Assembly (NCBI GenBank): GCA_035571275.1
Contig: DATMKQ010000388.1
Location: 1-15,083 of the forward strand
Origin: Trebonia sp035571275
GTDB taxonomy: Bacteria; Actinomycetota; Actinomycetes; Streptosporangiales; Streptosporangiaceae
Length of the DNA: 15,083 nucleotides
Direction: 5' to 3'
Each line of letters begins with the position of its first letter. The stretch's first letter is position 1. Shown here in pieces: positions 1 through 7,475 of the stretch. The notes beneath the pieces are model-generated. The model was not told where the DNA came from and did not search any database. It saw only the letters and a list, made by a program, of their open reading frames with translations. The position numbers and the translations under genes were made by a program.

Positions 1-546
1 CGGGGACGGGACGAGGGCGCGGCGGACCTGGCGGGCGCCGGCCGCGCGCATGCGGGCTTCCAGGTCGGGCGAGACGCAAAGCACCAGGTCGGCGCCGTGC
101 GCTATGAGGCGTTCGAGAAGCCGGTAGGTCAACGCGGCGCGCGGTCCCGCGCCGGCGGGAGGTGCGTTGTGCACGGTCGCGATCAGGGCGGGCGCTCGCC
201 GGCCGCGCGGGCGGCGGCGGAGGCGGCCGAGCGCCAGGACGGTGAGCGCCGCCGCCCGCAGGCCATGGGCGTGCACGACGTCGGGGTTACCGGCGGTCGC
301 CTGGCGCAATTCGTGGCGCAGCCGGAGCACGGCGATGAGATCACCGGGGCGCGGGCGGTCACCGAACTCGGCCGGGACGAACACCACGCCAGGAAGGGAT
401 GCGAATCCGAGCCGTTGACCTGTGGCTGACGGGCCGAGCACCGTCACCGCCACGCCGCGCGCGGCGCAGCCTTCCGCGAGCATCCGGACATGCGTGCCGG
501 TCCCGCCCGCGGTGGTTCCGACCACGAGCGCGACCCGGTGTGTCAC
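1..546 (-). CDS. Glycosyltransferase, GT4-like (GT-B fold), N-terminal part; cut by window edge
   Basis: The frame is open from the GTG at 546 to the left edge (182 codons, no stop), so only the N-terminal Rossmann-like half is visible. It starts MTHRVALVVGTTAGGTGTHV, a hydrophobic first strand followed by a Gly-rich loop typical of the acceptor domain of GT4 enzymes. DVVHAHG (about residues 90-96) and PALIATVHN (about 119-127) are the usual GT4 landmarks. The C-terminal nucleotide-sugar site lies outside the window, so donor and acceptor cannot be inferred. The GTG overlaps the murJ-like stop as GTGA (543-546), which fixes the start and suggests translational coupling. As the last visible gene of the envelope operon it probably adds a sugar to a lipid-linked or surface glycan (inference). 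Family is fairly sure, substrate unknown. Confidence 0.8.
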   Translation of the reverse strand, partial: MTHRVALVVGTTAGGTGTHVRMLAEGCAARGVAVTVLGPSATGQRLGFASLPGVVFVPAEFGDRPRPGDLIAVLRLRHELRQATAGNPDVVHAHGLRAAALTVLALGRLRRRPRGRRAPALIATVHNAPPAGAGPRAALTYRLLERLIAHGADLVLCVSPDLEARMRAAGARQVRRALVPSP

Positions 547-2390
547 GGCTCGACCGCGGTGGCGCGGGAGCGCAGGCGGCGCAGGGCGGCGCGCAGGTCG
601 CCGCCATCCATGTTCAGCACGACCACGCCGAACACGCCGGTCACCACGGCGCTGACCAGGATCGTGATGCCGACGTTGGGGAAGAAGCCGTTGACTTGCG
701 CCGCCGCCGCCACGGCCGAGCCGGCGGCCGCGGCGGCGGCGCAGCCGATGAGCCCGGCGAGGAACGCGCGCGGCACGCCGACCAAGGCGGCGACGCCGTG
801 GAAGCGGGCGACGAGCACGACCAGGGTCAGGCCGGCGACGGTCAGCCCGATCGAGGTGGCCAGGCCCAGCGCCGGGACGACCCGCGGCCGCGGCACGGAC
901 GGCACGAGCAGCAGGTCCACGGCCACCACGAGCAGCCAGCCCGCGCTGATCGCGAGGGCCGGCGCGCGGTTGCGGCCCCGCGCGTACAGCACGCGGGACA
1001 GGTTCGCCGACACGCCGTACCCGATGAGCCCGGGCGCGAACGCGGCCAGCGCGAGCGCGAGCGCGGACGCCGCCCCGGCGTGATGCGATTCGAAGACGCG
1101 GGCTAGCGGAACTCGTGCTCCCACCAGGGCGGCGACGCCCAGCCAGGACGCCACGAGAACGGCGCGCGTGGAGACCGCAGCGGTCGCGTCGAACCCGCCA
1201 TCGGCCGTCGGGTACGCAGGCGTGTCGCTGAGCGCGTCCGGCGGGTAAGGCGGCAGGCCGTGCGGGGCGTCCGCCGTGTACAGGGGCAGGTCCTGCGGCG
1301 TGGCGTCCGGCGTGAAAGCCGGGTCGGGCGCGGCGGGCGGCTGCGTGCGGCTGGCGGCACGCGCCGAGGGCGACGTGGCGGACGGCGGGCGCGGCGGGCC
1401 GGAGCTGGCGGACAGCTCGGGGAACGCGCTCGTCGCGATCGGGATCGCGAGCACCGCGAACGGGACCACGAAGACCGCCCACGCGAACCCGTAGAGCACC
1501 AGGGCGCCCGGATCGCCGTACCGGTTGGCCAGCACGATCACCACCGCGACCGAGGCGTCCTGGGCGACAAGCGTGAGCACGCCCGCGATCGCGAGCCTGC
1601 GTACCCGCGGGCCCACGCCGGCGGGGAACCGCCATGTCGGGCGCACCCGGATTCGCATCCGCCGCGCCGGGACCACCGCCGTCAGGACGAGCGCGAGCAC
1701 GCCGAGCGTCGTCCCGCCTGACAGCAGGTATTCCGCCGAGGGCGGCAGGTCGCCCAGCCGGTTGACGTACGCTCCGCCCACCATGCCGAACACCGCGTAC
1801 GCGAGCACCACGACCAGGCTGGACAGCAGCGGGGCGAGCGCCGGCGCGCCGAACCTGCGGTGCGACTGCAAGATCCCGTACAGCACCACCGCCAGCCCGT
1901 AGAGCAGCACCTGCGGCGCGAAGACGATGAGCATCCTGGTGCCGACGCTGACCAGCTGGCCGCGTGGGCAGCCGCCCGAGCCGCTGAGCAGCGCGCCGAC
2001 GATCTCGTGCGCGGCAAGCGCCACGACCACGCTGACCGGGACGAGCAGCGCCACCGTCCAGGTGAGCAGGGCGGACGAGATCTGCTGAGCTTGATCGGCC
2101 GCGCGGCCGGCCGGACCGGCGGCGCGGCCTGCCGGGCCGGCGAGGACCGGGACGACGACGGAGCTGAGGGCGCCGCCGAGCACGATGTCGTAGATGATGT
2201 TCGGCACCATGTTGGCGGTGGTGTACGCGGTGCCCAGGCACGTGGTGCCCACGGTGTGCGCGAACACCACCTGCCGGCCGAACCCGACAAGGCGGGCCAG
2301 CACGGTGATGACGCCGATCATCACCGCCGCCCTGCCGATACCCCGGTTGCCGCGGCGAGCCCCGCCGCGCTCGGCCACCGGGACGGTCAC
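543..2390 (-). CDS. murJ: MurJ/MviN-family lipid II flippase-like membrane protein
   Basis: 615 residues, polytopic. GFGRQVVFAHTVG (about 36-48) and VPNIIYDIVLGGALSSVVVP (62-81) match the conserved first helices of MurJ, the MOP-superfamily flippase that moves lipid-linked peptidoglycan precursor across the membrane. RRFGAPALAPL (178-188) is the conserved helix 5 region. MurJ proteins are usually a little over 500 residues. The excess here is a Pro/Ala/Ser/Asp-rich loop at about 328-402, after PELSA, holding imperfect 11-12 residue repeats with LPLYTADA- and LPPYPPDA-like units. The start is GTG at 2390, overlapping the previous stop as GTGA; the TGA at 543-545 overlaps the next GTG. Actinobacteria often carry more than one MurJ-like protein. 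In this operon it could flip lipid II or another undecaprenyl-linked glycan made by its neighbours (inference). Family assignment is firm, exact substrate is not; the symbol is by family. Confidence 0.85.
   Translation of the reverse strand: MTVPVAERGGARRGNRGIGRAAVMIGVITVLARLVGFGRQVVFAHTVGTTCLGTAYTTANMVPNIIYDIVLGGALSSVVVPVLAGPAGRAAGPAGRAADQAQQISSALLTWTVALLVPVSVVVALAAHEIVGALLSGSGGCPRGQLVSVGTRMLIVFAPQVLLYGLAVVLYGILQSHRRFGAPALAPLLSSLVVVLAYAVFGMVGGAYVNRLGDLPPSAEYLLSGGTTLGVLALVLTAVVPARRMRIRVRPTWRFPAGVGPRVRRLAIAGVLTLVAQDASVAVVIVLANRYGDPGALVLYGFAWAVFVVPFAVLAIPIATSAFPELSASSGPPRPPSATSPSARAASRTQPPAAPDPAFTPDATPQDLPLYTADAPHGLPPYPPDALSDTPAYPTADGGFDATAAVSTRAVLVASWLGVAALVGARVPLARVFESHHAGAASALALALAAFAPGLIGYGVSANLSRVLYARGRNRAPALAISAGWLLVVAVDLLLVPSVPRPRVVPALGLATSIGLTVAGLTLVVLVARFHGVAALVGVPRAFLAGLIGCAAAAAAGSAVAAAAQVNGFFPNVGITILVSAVVTGVFGVVVLNMDGGDLRAALRRLRSRATAVEP
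1194..1328 (-). repeat. Imperfect 11-12 residue repeats in the murJ-like loop
   Basis: Four degenerate protein repeats with an aromatic residue and an Asp at regular distance: DPAFTPDATPQ, DLPLYTADAPH, GLPPYPPDALS and DTPAYPTADGG (residues 356-399). They occupy the Pro-rich insertion between transmembrane segments. DNA-level identity between copies is low, so they are old or selected at protein level. Confidence 0.6.
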
Positions 2391-3406
2391 GGTTCCTGCC
2401 GCGGCGCCGCCGCCGGCCGGCGGCCCAGCATGTCGAGCCAGCGCAGCGGCCGGGTGCGTTCGATCACCGTGGTGAAGCTGACTTTCTCCGAGGCGGCAGT
2501 CAGCCCGACGATGCCCGCCAGCAGCGCGAGCCGCGCCGGACGCGGCAGCGAGGCCGCCGCCGCGGCGCCGAGCATGGCGCCGATCGCGTTAGCGCCGGCG
2601 TCGCCGAGCATCGCGCGTTCGCCCAGATCGTCGGGCAGCAGCGCGAGCGCCGCGCCGACCGGGGCCGCGACAGCCGCGCTCCCCGCCGCGCCTTCCCCGG
2701 CGACCGCGCCTACACCGGCGATGAGGGCGGCAGATGCCGTCGCCACCTTGATCGCGCGGCCAGGCCGCAGGTCGAAGAGGTTGAGCAGGTTCGCGCCGCC
2801 CGCGATCAGGCCGGCGTTGGTCACGATGTCGGCGGGGTCGCCGCCGAGGAGGATCGCGCTCGCTAGACCACTCGCGCCGATGCCGGCGAGCTTGACGGTG
2901 CCGGTGGTCACCTCGCCGTGCGCCAGCGCGGCGAGGTGACCCCGCAGGCCCCGGCGTTTGCCGGATCCCGCGAGGTCGTCGACGATGCCGAAGCCGAGAC
3001 CTCCAAGGCCGGCGAGCGCGAGGGCTTGAGGCGTTCGGACTCCCGCCGGCGGCCGTCTGGCCGACGCCCCGGCACCTAGGTCTTCCAGCGTCAGGGATCG
3101 GGCATGGGCGTGGTGAGTCGCGGCGGTTCGTTCCGGATAAAAGAATTGAATAGCTATTGCACCTAGGGCAACCGCGGGGCCTTCGAGCAGGGTGACGGGC
3201 TCGCCGCGGTGGTTGGTGCGCTGCCAGGTCTTCTCACCGCCGGGCGGGCGGCGCCGCAGCGCGGCGTAGGCGACCCGGGCGGCACCGGCGGCGGCGAGGG
3301 CGAGGGCACCGGGCGTGACGGCACCGGCCGCGCCGGGCGTGGCGGGCGCGGCGGGCGCGGCGGGCGCGGCGGGCGCGGCGGGTGTGACGGCTCCGCGTGC
3401 CTTCAC
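2387..3406 (-). CDS. MraY/WecA-family-like membrane glycosyl-1-phosphate transferase, divergent
   Basis: 339 residues with several hydrophobic helices. Family landmarks occur in the usual order: RTNHRGEPVTLLEG (63-76, like the N-terminal RxNHRG/GTPTMGG region), FGIVDDLAG (139-147, the Asp-Asp pair), RGLRGHLAAL (152-161), TTGTVKLAG (167-175), NLLNLFDLRPGRAIK (206-220) and MLGDAGANAIGAMLG (266-280). Family members transfer a sugar-1-phosphate from a UDP-sugar to undecaprenyl phosphate. Two things are unusual. The NLTDGLDG-type catalytic loop is replaced by NLFDLRPGR, and no HHH-type His cluster is visible near the C-terminus, so classical MraY activity is doubtful. The N-terminus is a PAA repeat (residues about 9-24) encoded by a 9-base tandem repeat. 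GTG start at 3406 (GTGA overlap with steB). It may handle a lipid-linked sugar for the flippase next to it (inference). Confidence 0.72.
   Translation of the reverse strand: MKARGAVTPAAPAAPAAPAAPATPGAAGAVTPGALALAAAGAARVAYAALRRRPPGGEKTWQRTNHRGEPVTLLEGPAVALGAIAIQFFYPERTAATHHAHARSLTLEDLGAGASARRPPAGVRTPQALALAGLGGLGFGIVDDLAGSGKRRGLRGHLAALAHGEVTTGTVKLAGIGASGLASAILLGGDPADIVTNAGLIAGGANLLNLFDLRPGRAIKVATASAALIAGVGAVAGEGAAGSAAVAAPVGAALALLPDDLGERAMLGDAGANAIGAMLGAAAAASLPRPARLALLAGIVGLTAASEKVSFTTVIERTRPLRWLDMLGRRPAAAPRQEP
3332..3385 (-). repeat. 9-base tandem repeat encoding PAA in the MraY-like gene
   Basis: On the plus strand GGCGGGCGC occurs four times in direct succession (3341-3376), flanked by one variant copy on each side (GCCGGGCGT at 3332-3340 and GGCGGGTGT at 3377-3385). 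It encodes an Ala/Pro repeat near the N-terminus of the MraY-like protein, probably disordered and length-variable. Confidence 0.85.
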
Positions 3407-4461
3407 TTCTTCTTCACCGGGCTGATGCCCTTTCGCGTCGTCTTCGGGTGCGGCGACGACGAGACCGTCGGTGAGACCGTCACCGACGGGGTCGGGGACG
3501 GCACCGACGACGGGCTCACCGCGGACGCACCGGAGATACCGTAGCTGTTCGGCTTGGCGCCCGCTAGCTGCGCGGCGATCGCTTGCACCACGGTGATCTG
3601 GCCGAGCGTCGTGTCCGCGTTGTCGACACTGGACACCGAACTGGAGACGCTGCTCGACCGCAGCACCGACATCGCGCTGCCCGCCTGCGCCGAGCCCGTG
3701 GTGTTGCCCGCGACGACGGTGACGGCGGTGGCGGTCGCGAACTCCTGGGCGATCGCCAGCAGCACCTGGTTGGCGGGGTCGTTCGCGCCGTCCGACGGCG
3801 CCGACTGCGGGGTGACGATCACCGCCAGCGTGGCGCGGTCGGTCACCGTGCCGCTGACAGTCAGGTAGCCGGCCTGGGCGTAGCTGCTCAGCAGCGCCTG
3901 CGCGGTCGGCGTCGGCAGCAGGCCCGGCTGGGTGTCGCTCTTGTCCATGATCGCGGCGGCGATGAGCTGGGCGGCCTGCTGCTGGTAGCCGGTCTGCGGG
4001 TTAGCCGGCGAGTCGAGCAGGATGCCGTCGGGGCTGGCGATGGAGTTGTTGATGCTGCTGAGGCTGGACTGCGTGGCGCCGCTGACGTCGTAGAACTTCG
4101 GCTGCAGCGCCACCTGGCCGGTGACGGTGGCGCCGGCGATCGTCGCCGCCTTCGTGACCCCCTGCACCACCGAACTCTGCGCGCCCGGCTCGGTCACGAT
4201 GACGAGCTTGTCGCCGGTCAGCAGGCCGCCCAGCAGCCGCGGCTCAGACGTCTGCAGAAACGTCTCGCTGGAGTTGGCCTGGTTCGAGTACGCGTCGCGT
4301 TGCGCCTGCGCGGCGTTGAGCTCGCCGCGCAACTGATTGGACGCCGCGTTCAGCGCGTCGATCGTGTGGCCCTGCAGCTCGGTGGAGCCGAGCACGATGC
4401 CGATCGCCAGTGCCAGGAAAACCGCGACGATCGAGACTAGGTGATATCGGAAGTCGATCAC
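3403..4461 (-). CDS. steB: SteB / MctB-family membrane-anchored protein
   Basis: 352 residues from the GTG at 4461. The N-terminus MIDFRYHLVSIVAVFLALAI is the hallmark start of the MctB/SteB family: one transmembrane anchor followed by a Gln/Ala/Arg-rich coiled-coil segment (about 34-68) and an extracytoplasmic domain. In Mycobacterium tuberculosis the homologue Rv1698 was described as the copper transport protein MctB. In Corynebacterium glutamicum the gene is steB, which acts with steA in cell separation by controlling peptidoglycan hydrolysis. The C-terminus (about 308-345) is a low-complexity Ser/Pro/Thr/Val tail ending in Lys residues, likely disordered. An upstream in-frame start at 4482 would add VYWTVQ-type residues unlike the family; the GTG at 4461 overlaps the steA stop as GTGA and gives the family N-terminus. 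The steA-steB pairing supports the divisome role over copper transport. Confidence 0.88.
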   Translation of the reverse strand: MIDFRYHLVSIVAVFLALAIGIVLGSTELQGHTIDALNAASNQLRGELNAAQAQRDAYSNQANSSETFLQTSEPRLLGGLLTGDKLVIVTEPGAQSSVVQGVTKAATIAGATVTGQVALQPKFYDVSGATQSSLSSINNSIASPDGILLDSPANPQTGYQQQAAQLIAAAIMDKSDTQPGLLPTPTAQALLSSYAQAGYLTVSGTVTDRATLAVIVTPQSAPSDGANDPANQVLLAIAQEFATATAVTVVAGNTTGSAQAGSAMSVLRSSSVSSSVSSVDNADTTLGQITVVQAIAAQLAGAKPNSYGISGASAVSPSSVPSPTPSVTVSPTVSSSPHPKTTRKGISPVKKK

Positions 4462-5654
4462 TTGAACAGTCCAGTAAACCAAGAGACGAAGCTGTGCCAG
4501 GTGGCACTGAAGTAAACACCGAGGGTAGGCGCGATCGGCGAGTAGGCGATCGCCACGCTGATCGTGAACGCCGCGGCGAGCACCAGGAAGAGCAGCGCCC
4601 AGCCGGAGATGCGGCTTTGGTACAGCTGGTGCACGCCACGGGCGTTGACCAGCTTCTGGCCGACCCGCAGGTGGGTGAGGAACGTGCTCGCCATGCCGGG
4701 GCGGCCCTTATCGAGGAACTCCTCCAGCGTCCAGTGCGTCCCGACGACCGCGATCAGGCTGGCGCCGCACGCGTCGGCGAGCAGCAGCGCCACGTCCTCG
4801 CTCGTGCCCGCCGCGGGCAGCGGGACCGCGTCGAGGTCGAGCGCCTGGACCCTCGCCAGCCCCGGCGCCCTCCCGTCGGGGTAGGCGTGCACGACGAGTT
4901 CGGCCCCGGAGGCGAGCGCCTCATCCGATACCGAGTCCATGTCGCCGATGATCATCTGCGGCAGGTAGCCGGCCTCGAGCAGCGCGTCCGCGCCTCCGTC
5001 CACCGCGACCATCACGGGCCGGTACTCGCGGATGTACGGCCGCAGCGTCCGCAGGTCCTCGCGGTACCGGTAGCCGCGGACCACGACGAGCACGTGCTTG
5101 CCGTCCATCAACGTGCGCAGCCGCGGCACGACGACGCCGTTCGTGAGCAGGTCGCGTTCGCGGCGCAGGAACTCGAGCGTGTTCTCGGCGAACGAGTCGA
5201 TCTGGGTGGGCACTCCGGCCGTGGCCCGTTCGGTCGCGGCTTTGAGGGTGATCTCGTTCTGCAGCACGCCCTTGGCGACCACCTGGTCGTTGCAGTAGAG
5301 CACCTCGCCGTCGAGGCGGACGACGGCGCCTTCTGAAACCTTGGCCATTACGTCGCGGCCGGCGTCGTCCACGAGCGGGATGCCGGCTTCAAGCAGCAGC
5401 CGCGGGCCGAGGTTGGGGTACCTGCCGCTGATCGATTTGCTGGCGTTGACCACGGCGGCGACCCGGCAGGCGATCAGCTCGTCGGCGCTCACCCGGTCCA
5501 GGTCGGCGTGGTCGATGACCGCCACGTCCCCCGGGTTCAGGCGCTTTACCAGGACTTTTGTCCGCTGGTCCACCCGCGCGACGCCGACGATGCCGGGCGG
5601 CTCGTCGGCCTTGCCCCGCCTGACGTACGGAAACCTTACGGACGGTAGTTTCAT
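4458..5654 (-). CDS. steA: SteA, septal cell-separation factor with thiamine-pyrophosphokinase-like domain
   Basis: 398 residues, first gene of the operon. The N-terminal half (about 20-170) is the SteA-specific region with RLNPGDVAVIDHADLDRVSA (38-57). A TPK-like domain follows: VMVAVDGGADALLEAG (214-229), MIIGDMDSVSDEA (234-246) and GTSEDVALLLAD (283-294), resembling the diphosphate/thiamine-site motifs of thiamine pyrophosphokinases. A single transmembrane helix at about 350-372 and a short tail end the protein. Homologues (Rv1697 in M. tuberculosis, SteA in C. glutamicum) sit directly upstream of the steB/mctB gene. SteA-SteB act at the septum to control hydrolases for daughter-cell separation, so older annotations as thiamine pyrophosphokinase are probably misleading. 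ATG start at 5654, AGGA about 9 bases upstream. In mycobacteria recN precedes this gene; here divergent selD does. Confidence 0.9.
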   Translation of the reverse strand: MKLPSVRFPYVRRGKADEPPGIVGVARVDQRTKVLVKRLNPGDVAVIDHADLDRVSADELIACRVAAVVNASKSISGRYPNLGPRLLLEAGIPLVDDAGRDVMAKVSEGAVVRLDGEVLYCNDQVVAKGVLQNEITLKAATERATAGVPTQIDSFAENTLEFLRRERDLLTNGVVVPRLRTLMDGKHVLVVVRGYRYREDLRTLRPYIREYRPVMVAVDGGADALLEAGYLPQMIIGDMDSVSDEALASGAELVVHAYPDGRAPGLARVQALDLDAVPLPAAGTSEDVALLLADACGASLIAVVGTHWTLEEFLDKGRPGMASTFLTHLRVGQKLVNARGVHQLYQSRISGWALLFLVLAAAFTISVAIAYSPIAPTLGVYFSATWHSFVSWFTGLFK

Positions 5655-5698
5655 TGAGCTTAATCCTGCCAGAGCGCAGCGACTGCTCCTTCGAGGCT

Positions 5699-5704
5699 TA
5701 TCGT
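5699..5704 (+). promoter_or_regulatory. Candidate -10 box of a leaderless selD transcript
   Basis: TATCGT fits the actinobacterial -10 pattern TANNNT and lies exactly 6 bases before the GTG at 5711, the distance at which transcription would start on the start codon. No good -35 is visible. The same hexamer class with the same 6-base gap precedes two other genes in this window. Confidence 0.45.
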
Positions 5705-5710
5705 TGGTCC

Positions 5711-6781
5711 GTGACTGCTCAGCCTGCCTCGGTTCGCCTTACTTCCTTGTCCCACGGCGCCGGCTGTGCGTGCAAGCTACCACTGTCGGCTCTGGACAAG
5801 CTGATGGTTTCACTAGCGCCCGACGGTGTCCTGGGCGCCGCGGGGGACGCCGAGGGCGACCTGCTCGTCGGCGGCATGGAGGGCGACGACGCGGCCGTGC
5901 TGCGCCTGGACGACCAGCGCGCGCTCGTTCTCACCACCGATTTTTTCACGCCTATCGTCGACGACCCGCGGGACTGGGGTCGGATCGCGGCCGCGAACGC
6001 CCTCTCGGACGTATACGCCATGGGCGGGCGGCCGCTGCTGGCGCTGAACCTGACAGCGTGGCCTGGCGAGACGCTACCCCTGGAGATCCTGGCCGACGTG
6101 CTGCGCGGCGGCGCCGCTGTCGCCGCGGAGGCGGGCTGCCTGGTCGTGGGCGGGCACACGATCGACGACCCCGAACCGAAGTACGGCATGGCCGTGACCG
6201 GCCTCGCTTCTCCGTCGCACCTGCTTACCATCGACCGGGCGCGGGCCGGCGACACGCTGGTGCTCACCAAGCCGGTCGGCACCGGCGTGGTGGCCACCGC
6301 GCACAAGCGCGGCGCCGCTCCTGACGACGTGCTGGCCGCGGCGGTCGCCTCGATGACCACGCTGAACGCGGCCGCGTGTGAGGCGGCGCTGGCGGCGGGG
6401 GTGCGGGCGGCGACCGACGTGACCGGGTTCTCGCTGCTCGGCCACCTGCACCGGCTGCTGCGCGCGAGCGGGGCGAGCGCCGTCGTGAACGCGCTGTCGG
6501 TGCCGCTGCTGCCCGGCGCGCTCGAGCTCACCGCGGCCGGGTTCGTGTCCGGCGGGACCAGGAACAACATGGCGTACCTCGAGCCGTGGGCGTCGTTCTC
6601 GCCGGGCGTGCCCGCCGACGTGGCGGTGCTGCTCCAAGACGCGCAGACCTCCGGCGGGTTGCTGCTGGCCACGCCTTCACCGGACACGTTGCTCGCCGAA
6701 CTCGGCTCGCGCGGCATTCTTGGCGCGGTGGTCGGCCGGGTCGAGGGGGGCACTCCCGGGCGCATCGACGTCTTTAGGTAG
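5711..6781 (+). CDS. selD: Selenide, water dikinase (selenophosphate synthetase), Cys form
   Basis: 356 residues from the GTG at 5711. SelD makes selenophosphate from selenide and ATP, the selenium donor for selenocysteine-tRNA, 2-selenouridine-tRNA and, in some bacteria, selenoneine. The catalytic loop SHGAGCACKL (residues 14-23) has Cys19 where other SelD proteins have Cys or Sec; it aligns with Cys17 of the E. coli enzyme. EGDDAAVL, LTTDFFTPIVDDPRDWGRI and AAANALSDVYAMGG form the ATP/metal region; TKPVGTGVV and ATDVTGFSLLGHL follow as in the family. Length is normal (E. coli about 347). A TTG at 5654 would extend the frame by 19 residues but lies on steA's start codon and adds nothing family-like. 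The GTG is preceded by TATCGT with a 6-base gap, suggesting leaderless expression. No other selenium gene (selA, selB, selC, senA, senB) is visible here. Confidence 0.93.
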   Translation: MTAQPASVRLTSLSHGAGCACKLPLSALDKLMVSLAPDGVLGAAGDAEGDLLVGGMEGDDAAVLRLDDQRALVLTTDFFTPIVDDPRDWGRIAAANALSDVYAMGGRPLLALNLTAWPGETLPLEILADVLRGGAAVAAEAGCLVVGGHTIDDPEPKYGMAVTGLASPSHLLTIDRARAGDTLVLTKPVGTGVVATAHKRGAAPDDVLAAAVASMTTLNAAACEAALAAGVRAATDVTGFSLLGHLHRLLRASGASAVVNALSVPLLPGALELTAAGFVSGGTRNNMAYLEPWASFSPGVPADVAVLLQDAQTSGGLLLATPSPDTLLAELGSRGILGAVVGRVEGGTPGRIDVFR

Positions 6782-6934
6782 GGCCTCTTGTGCCTGTGTT
6801 GAGAGCGTGCCCGCTGGTGTCATCTTTTCACCGAGAATAGCTGTAATCGCGAACACTTCGTGTTGCTCTGCTGCAAGTTTTCCGCGCGGAATCCGTCCCA
6901 GCAATAACCCGTGAAGTTGTTGCGGAGGTAACTC

Positions 6935-7402
6935 GTGAGGGTAAAAACACTAATCGCAAGCAGTTCGGCCCTGATAGCCGCGGTCATTTTCGCGGTGGCC
7001 TCCGGCCTCCCCGGCCTCCGCGTCGACCGCCACCTCGGCCCATCGGAACGTAGCGACGTCGTCGCGAACGTGCTCTTCCAGCGCGCCAAGACAGGGGGTC
7101 TGGCCTGGGGATTCTTCTTGACGAAGGTCGCCAGGGAAAAGCTCGGGGCCGTAGTCACGGTAACCATGCCGGTTGCCACGATCAACAACAAGGCGATCAA
7201 CCCGCCTTATTCACCGCACACCCGGTCGAGTGGTTACAACTTCCATTCCAGCCTGAAGTTCTACAATTTTGTCGGGTCCAAAACCAGGCATGAAATCAAA
7301 ACTGGCGACAAGCTACTTCTTTACTGGGTTATCGTCGGCGAAAAACATGAGGGTGCCTACCGGTACGTTCGCTGCACCATCCCCAAGCCGGGCGCCCATT
7401 AG
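6935..7402 (+). CDS. Small secreted or membrane-anchored protein of unknown function
   Basis: 155 residues. I do not recognise a family. The GTG start at 6935 has a strong ribosome-binding site (GGAGG at 6922-6926). The N-terminus MRVKTLIASSSALIAAVIFA is a positively charged start followed by a hydrophobic stretch to about residue 25, a signal peptide or signal anchor. There is no lipobox Cys after it; the only Cys is near the C-terminus (VRCTIPKPG). The mature part contains LAWGFFLTKVAREKLG (about 56-71), then a region rich in Lys, Tyr and Phe with several beta-like stretches (LKFYNFVGS, KLLLYWVIVGEK). Codon use is less GC-biased than in the neighbouring housekeeping genes, suggesting a lineage-specific or acquired gene. 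It stands alone between selD (153 bases upstream) and the next gene; no operon partner is evident. Confidence 0.7.
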   Translation: MRVKTLIASSSALIAAVIFAVASGLPGLRVDRHLGPSERSDVVANVLFQRAKTGGLAWGFFLTKVAREKLGAVVTVTMPVATINNKAINPPYSPHTRSSGYNFHSSLKFYNFVGSKTRHEIKTGDKLLLYWVIVGEKHEGAYRYVRCTIPKPGAH

Positions 7403-7463
7403 ACGTCGCACGCCTGAAGCGCCTTAAGGCTGCACGCTCGCTTTTCCGCCGCGGGCGCGAGGC

Positions 7464-7469
7464 TATACT
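7464..7469 (+). promoter_or_regulatory. Candidate -10 box of a leaderless transcript
   Basis: TATACT, a near-consensus -10 hexamer in an otherwise GC-rich stretch, ends 6 bases before the ATG at 7476. No Shine-Dalgarno sequence fits in that gap, so the mRNA probably starts on or very close to the start codon. The -35 region is weak. Confidence 0.55.
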
Positions 7470-7475
7470 GACAAT

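Noticed and set aside
399..1106. Long plus-strand frame of 235 codons antisense to the murJ-like and GT genes
   Set aside because: Arg/Gly/His-rich composition typical of a GC shadow frame; the opposite strand carries clear family motifs and coupled starts.
4462..4482. Upstream start for steB at 4482
   Set aside because: Adds seven residues before the highly conserved IDFRYHL start and deepens the overlap with steA; the GTG at 4461 fits family and overlap pattern.
5654..5710. TTG at 5654 as selD start
   Set aside because: It lies on steA's start codon, adds 19 residues unlike SelD, and the GTG at 5711 has a -10 box at leaderless distance and gives the family N-terminus.
6852..6864. Small hairpin AACAC-TTC-GTGTT downstream of selD
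   Set aside because: Only 5 perfect pairs and no adjacent T-run, so not a supportable terminator.
7421..7430. Palindrome GCCTTAAGGC after the 6935 gene
   Set aside because: Too short and loopless with no T-run directly after; could occur by chance.
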